This document shows positions 5,806-8,378 of a stretch of DNA of 8,378 nucleotides, piece after piece. Numbering within the stretch: the first letter of the stretch is position 1; every line of letters starts with the position of its first letter. The position numbers and the translations under genes were made by a program. Source of the DNA: Planctomycetaceae bacterium (lineage in GTDB: Bacteria > Planctomycetota > Planctomycetia > Pirellulales > Pirellulaceae); assembly GCA_007129635.1 (NCBI GenBank), contig SKVE01000956.1, positions 1 to 8,378 of the forward strand. The letters run 5' to 3'. A model generated the notes under the pieces. That model was not told the DNA's origin, did not search any database, and saw only the letters and a program-made list of their open reading frames with translations.

Positions 5806-8229
5806 CACGCGCCATTCGAGGATGCCCGCCGAAAACTCCGGTTGCAAACGAGCCTCGATTCGCAGCCCATCGGTAACCAACGGCGAGAACTCGACGCGAT
5901 TGTATCGGTCCTTGGCCACCGGCAGATCGCCCTCGACCGGAACGGATTTCCAAGCATCGCCGTCGCGATACAGCAGTTTCCAGGCTTGAGGAATCCGGCA
6001 TCGACCGCGTCCCGTATCGTCGAACCAATAGACCTCGACACCCGAGATTTCCGCCGGTTCCGCGAAATCGTATTGCACCCATTCGTTGGTCCCAACATGG
6101 TCCCACCAGGTGAATCGCGGTAGTACGTGATCGCCCGAATCACTCGGCTCGACCTGATCGTTCAACGCGAACACGTCATCGTGCCGCCAGGCGTGCGAGG
6201 CGCTGGGAGTGCTGGTCGACGCGATGGTCGGCAGCGGCGCGGGTTCTGCCAAATCCGGCGAGCGGGGCATCCAGACCATCATCTCGTTCTCGCCTCGATG
6301 GCACCATGCAAAGTAAGGGATCATCGTCACAACAGCCGGACTGGACTCGATCGAACCGCATTCCGTTCGTCCCACCGCTTGCCCCTCGCCGGTCAGCACG
6401 GTCACACCGCCCAGAAGATCCTCGCGATGTTCGGGCGTCCAATCCGCCGAGTCCGGAATCCACAGATTCAGCACTCGGCCGTCATGGTCGGCGCCCTCGA
6501 CACAATACACCAGCGGCCCGCGTTCGAATGCGACACGACCCCGGTTCGGCTCGACCCGCTCGTTGCTCAACACCCGCCGGATCGGCATCGCCAATTCCAA
6601 CTGGACCTGGTCGCCCGCTTCCCACGTCCGGTCCACCACGGCATAACCGTTGTGCAGGGCCGGTTGGACCGGGCTGCCGTTGACCGTCAGCGTCCACGGG
6701 GCGGGCGTGTCGTCCACGTAGCGGTACAGGTCGCTGGGCAGCACCTGGCCGCGAACCCAGGCCGGGATGCGAATCTTCAGCGCGAAGCGAGTCGGTTGTT
6801 CCGGTTCGACGGTGATGCCGACCGCACCGGTCCACGGATAGTCGGTCTGCTGAACCACCTGGACACGTTGGCCATTCAATTCGAGCGTTGCCCGGCTGGC
6901 CAGGAACAGATTGACGTACAATTCGTTCTCCCGTTCCGCGTACACATAGCCGGGGATCGAAGGCATGAATCGCACCACGTTGCTGGGACAACACGAGCAA
7001 TCGAACCAGGGACTGCGCTGGAGATCGCCGTGGTTGAAGCGGAACTTCAAGTCGCATTCCAAGGGGTTCGGGTAGAAGAACCGATCCCCGCTGAACGAAA
7101 CGCCAGGCAAAAAGCCGTTGTACAGAATCCGCTCCAGCACATCCGCGTACTTGCTGTCGCCGTGCAGCAGGAACATGCGGTGGTTCCAGAACGCCAGAGC
7201 GATCGCCGCACAGGTCTCGTTGTAGGCCCTCAGATTCGTCAACTGATACGGTCCGGCGTAACCTTCACCCGCGCCATGCTGCCCGACGCTGCCGATCAGG
7301 TACAGTTTGGTATCGATCACATCCTGCCAGATCCGATCGATCGCCTGGATGTAGGCCGCGTCGCCGGTCAGCGCGGCCACGTCCGCCACCCCGGCATAAT
7401 AGTAGCCGCCTCGCACCGCGTGCCCCACCGCCTCGGTCTGTTCGGTGATCGGAGCATGGTCCTGGCTGTACGGCCCGTAGATCGATTCCCGCAGATCCCG
7501 CCGTCCCCGCATGTCGACGAAGAACTGGGCCAGATCCAGATACTTCGGTTCGCCCGTCACGCGGTACAAGCGGACCAGGCCCATCTCGATCTGCTGGTGC
7601 CCCGGCACATCGTTACGCTGGTCCGGGCCTGGCCCGAAGACGCTGGCGATCAGATCCGCATTCTTGATGGCGATGTCCAGCAGCGATCGCTTCCCGGTCG
7701 CCTGGTAGTGGGCTACCGCTGCTTCGTAAAGATGGCCCACGTTGTACAGTTCGTGGCTGTGGTCCAGCCCGGTCCAGCGCGGGCTCTGGCCATAGCGGCC
7801 TGGCGCCCCCGAGGTCTTGGCGGTGAACAGGTACCCGTCGGGTTCCTGCGCCGCCGCGAACTTGGCGATCAACGTGTCCAGGTACTGATCCAACTGCGGA
7901 TCGGGATGCAGGGCCAGCGAGTAAGCGGCGCCTTCGACGATCTTGAACACGTCGGAATCGTTGAAGAAGATCCCTTCGAATCCGTCTGAGTCACGCTCGG
8001 CCGCCGCGACGAAATTGGTGATCCGCCCGGTATCTTCACAGCGTTGGAAACAGTACGGCACCGTCACCGTTTGGTTGGTTTGCATCCGCGGCAGCCAGAA
8101 TCCCGGACGCACTTCGACCGAGGTGAACGGCACCGGACGGATCGGATAATCCCCATCGGCGGCCAGAGCCATGCCGCTGATCGAACCTGCCAGCCAACTG
8201 ACCCCTGCCCAAAGCATCGCGCGATTCAT
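5788..8229 (-). CDS. Secreted GH127 family glycoside hydrolase (beta-L-arabinofuranosidase-like) with C-terminal discoidin-like domain
   Basis: An 813-residue exported enzyme: signal peptide 1-23 (cleavage after ALA), then a GH127/DUF1680 (alpha/alpha)6 catalytic domain and beta-sandwich region to about residue 640. In the GH127 enzyme HypBA1 of Bifidobacterium longum a zinc site of one Glu and three Cys holds the nucleophilic Cys417, with Glu322 as proposed acid/base. The counterparts here are Glu322 (GEGY), Glu338 and Cys340 (YNETC), and Cys413-Cys414 (CSCCPSN), so the enzyme looks catalytically competent. His270 in TEAVGHAV is also conserved. Residues about 690-810 form a discoidin-like (F5/8 type C) beta-sandwich with PRFTWW and VEVYWFDDTGRG motifs, possibly glycan-binding. 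The likely substrate is L-arabinofuranose or a related sugar in plant or algal polymers. GH127 also includes aceric acid hydrolases, so the exact specificity is open. The ATG at 8229 is fixed by a strong Shine-Dalgarno and the signal peptide. Confidence 0.92.
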   Translation of the reverse strand: MNRAMLWAGVSWLAGSISGMALAADGDYPIRPVPFTSVEVRPGFWLPRMQTNQTVTVPYCFQRCEDTGRITNFVAAAERDSDGFEGIFFNDSDVFKIVEGAAYSLALHPDPQLDQYLDTLIAKFAAAQEPDGYLFTAKTSGAPGRYGQSPRWTGLDHSHELYNVGHLYEAAVAHYQATGKRSLLDIAIKNADLIASVFGPGPDQRNDVPGHQQIEMGLVRLYRVTGEPKYLDLAQFFVDMRGRRDLRESIYGPYSQDHAPITEQTEAVGHAVRGGYYYAGVADVAALTGDAAYIQAIDRIWQDVIDTKLYLIGSVGQHGAGEGYAGPYQLTNLRAYNETCAAIALAFWNHRMFLLHGDSKYADVLERILYNGFLPGVSFSGDRFFYPNPLECDLKFRFNHGDLQRSPWFDCSCCPSNVVRFMPSIPGYVYAERENELYVNLFLASRATLELNGQRVQVVQQTDYPWTGAVGITVEPEQPTRFALKIRIPAWVRGQVLPSDLYRYVDDTPAPWTLTVNGSPVQPALHNGYAVVDRTWEAGDQVQLELAMPIRRVLSNERVEPNRGRVAFERGPLVYCVEGADHDGRVLNLWIPDSADWTPEHREDLLGGVTVLTGEGQAVGRTECGSIESSPAVVTMIPYFAWCHRGENEMMVWMPRSPDLAEPAPLPTIASTSTPSASHAWRHDDVFALNDQVEPSDSGDHVLPRFTWWDHVGTNEWVQYDFAEPAEISGVEVYWFDDTGRGRCRIPQAWKLLYRDGDAWKSVPVEGDLPVAKDRYNRVEFSPLVTDGLRIEARLQPEFSAGILEWRVLPAVR

Positions 8230-8237
8230 CCTACGTA

Positions 8238-8245
8238 TCCTCCTT
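8238..8245 (-). promoter_or_regulatory. Ribosome binding site of the GH127 gene
   Basis: On the minus strand AAGGAGGA lies eight bases before the ATG at 8229. It is a near-perfect Shine-Dalgarno and the best in the window, suggesting efficient translation when the gene is on. Confidence 0.85.
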
Positions 8246-8291
8246 CGAAGACCATGGCACGAAGATAGTTCATCAGTTCCCGCAACCCACC

Positions 8292-8320
8292 ATTATCTGC
8301 GCAGATCGAGCGGAAGTCGA
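8292..8320 (-). promoter_or_regulatory. Candidate sigma70 promoter of the GH127 gene
   Basis: On the minus strand TCGACT (8320-8315) serves as a -35 element with 4 of 6 matches to TTGACA. It is followed after exactly 17 bases by GATAAT (8297-8292), 5 of 6 to TATAAT. Transcription would start near 8285 and give a leader of roughly 55 bases. The call rests on consensus matching alone. Planctomycete promoters are less well characterised than those of Escherichia coli. Confidence 0.45.
8295..8306. promoter_or_regulatory. 12-base palindrome overlapping the GH127 promoter
   Basis: ATCTGCGCAGAT is a perfect inverted repeat. It covers three bases of the candidate -10 element and the downstream half of the spacer, the classic position for a repressor operator. 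No regulator gene is present in the window, so its ligand and protein are unknown. Confidence 0.35.
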
Positions 8321-8340
8321 GCACCACGGTCGGGATTTCT

Positions 8341-8352
8341 GCCGAATTCGGC
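8341..8352. other. Second 12-base palindrome upstream of the GH127 promoter
   Basis: GCCGAATTCGGC is a perfect inverted repeat upstream of the candidate -35 element. Its right half overlaps the first copy of the 16-base tandem repeat. It could be an activator or second operator site, or simply the edge of the repeat. Confidence 0.3.
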
Positions 8353-8377
8353 GTGAGGTGCATTCGGCGTGAGGTGC
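8346..8377. repeat. 16-base tandem repeat at the right edge
   Basis: Two identical copies of ATTCGGCGTGAGGTGC lie head to tail (8346-8361 and 8362-8377). The final A at 8378 would begin a third copy, so the array probably continues past the window. It lies upstream of the GH127 promoter, on the side away from the gene. Confidence 0.8.
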
Positions 8378-8378
8378 A

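Noticed and set aside
6127..7989. A 620-codon plus-strand open frame antisense to the GH127 gene
   Set aside because: Its translation is rich in Arg, Pro, Gln and His, with no recognisable domain. It lies wholly inside a well-supported gene on the other strand. Long antisense open frames are expected in GC-rich coding DNA.

Overview
The window is GC-rich bacterial DNA that I read as Planctomycetota, probably Pirellulales. The main reason is the first gene, whose architecture I associate with that phylum: an exported PQQ-type beta-propeller with a methyltransferase-like insert and a cysteine-rich tail. The sulfatase- and glycosidase-rich lifestyle of that group also fits the exported GH127 enzyme at the right. 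The assignment is inference from protein style. There is no rRNA or other phylogenetic marker in the window.

Layout: positions 1-164 hold a CCATCATT-type octamer tandem repeat and a short leader. Positions 165-3341 (+) encode the 1058-residue exported propeller protein. Positions 3342-3438 are a 97-base spacer with a strong hairpin. A 34-codon ORF bridges this spacer, overlapping both flanking genes by ATGA. Positions 3439-5775 (+) encode a complete UvrD/PcrA-type SF1A helicase with all motifs and the C-terminal Tudor-like end. After a 12-base gap, positions 5788-8229 (-) encode a convergent, secreted GH127 (beta-L-arabinofuranosidase family) enzyme with its Cys/Glu metal and catalytic residues intact and a discoidin-like C-terminal domain. 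Positions 8230-8378 are its promoter region, with a good Shine-Dalgarno, a sigma70-like promoter overlapped by a 12-base palindrome, a second 12-base palindrome, and a 16-base tandem repeat running off the window edge.

How the genes relate: the propeller and helicase genes are co-directional and could be one transcript, but no functional link is evident because one product is exported and the other is a cytoplasmic DNA repair enzyme. The GH127 gene is a separate transcription unit with its own promoter and a possible operator, consistent with sugar-responsive control. I see no transposon, CRISPR array, tRNA, rRNA or defence system. The least ordinary items are the methyltransferase-like fold inside the propeller protein, the ATGA-ORF-ATGA bridge with its hairpin, and the palindrome over the GH127 promoter.
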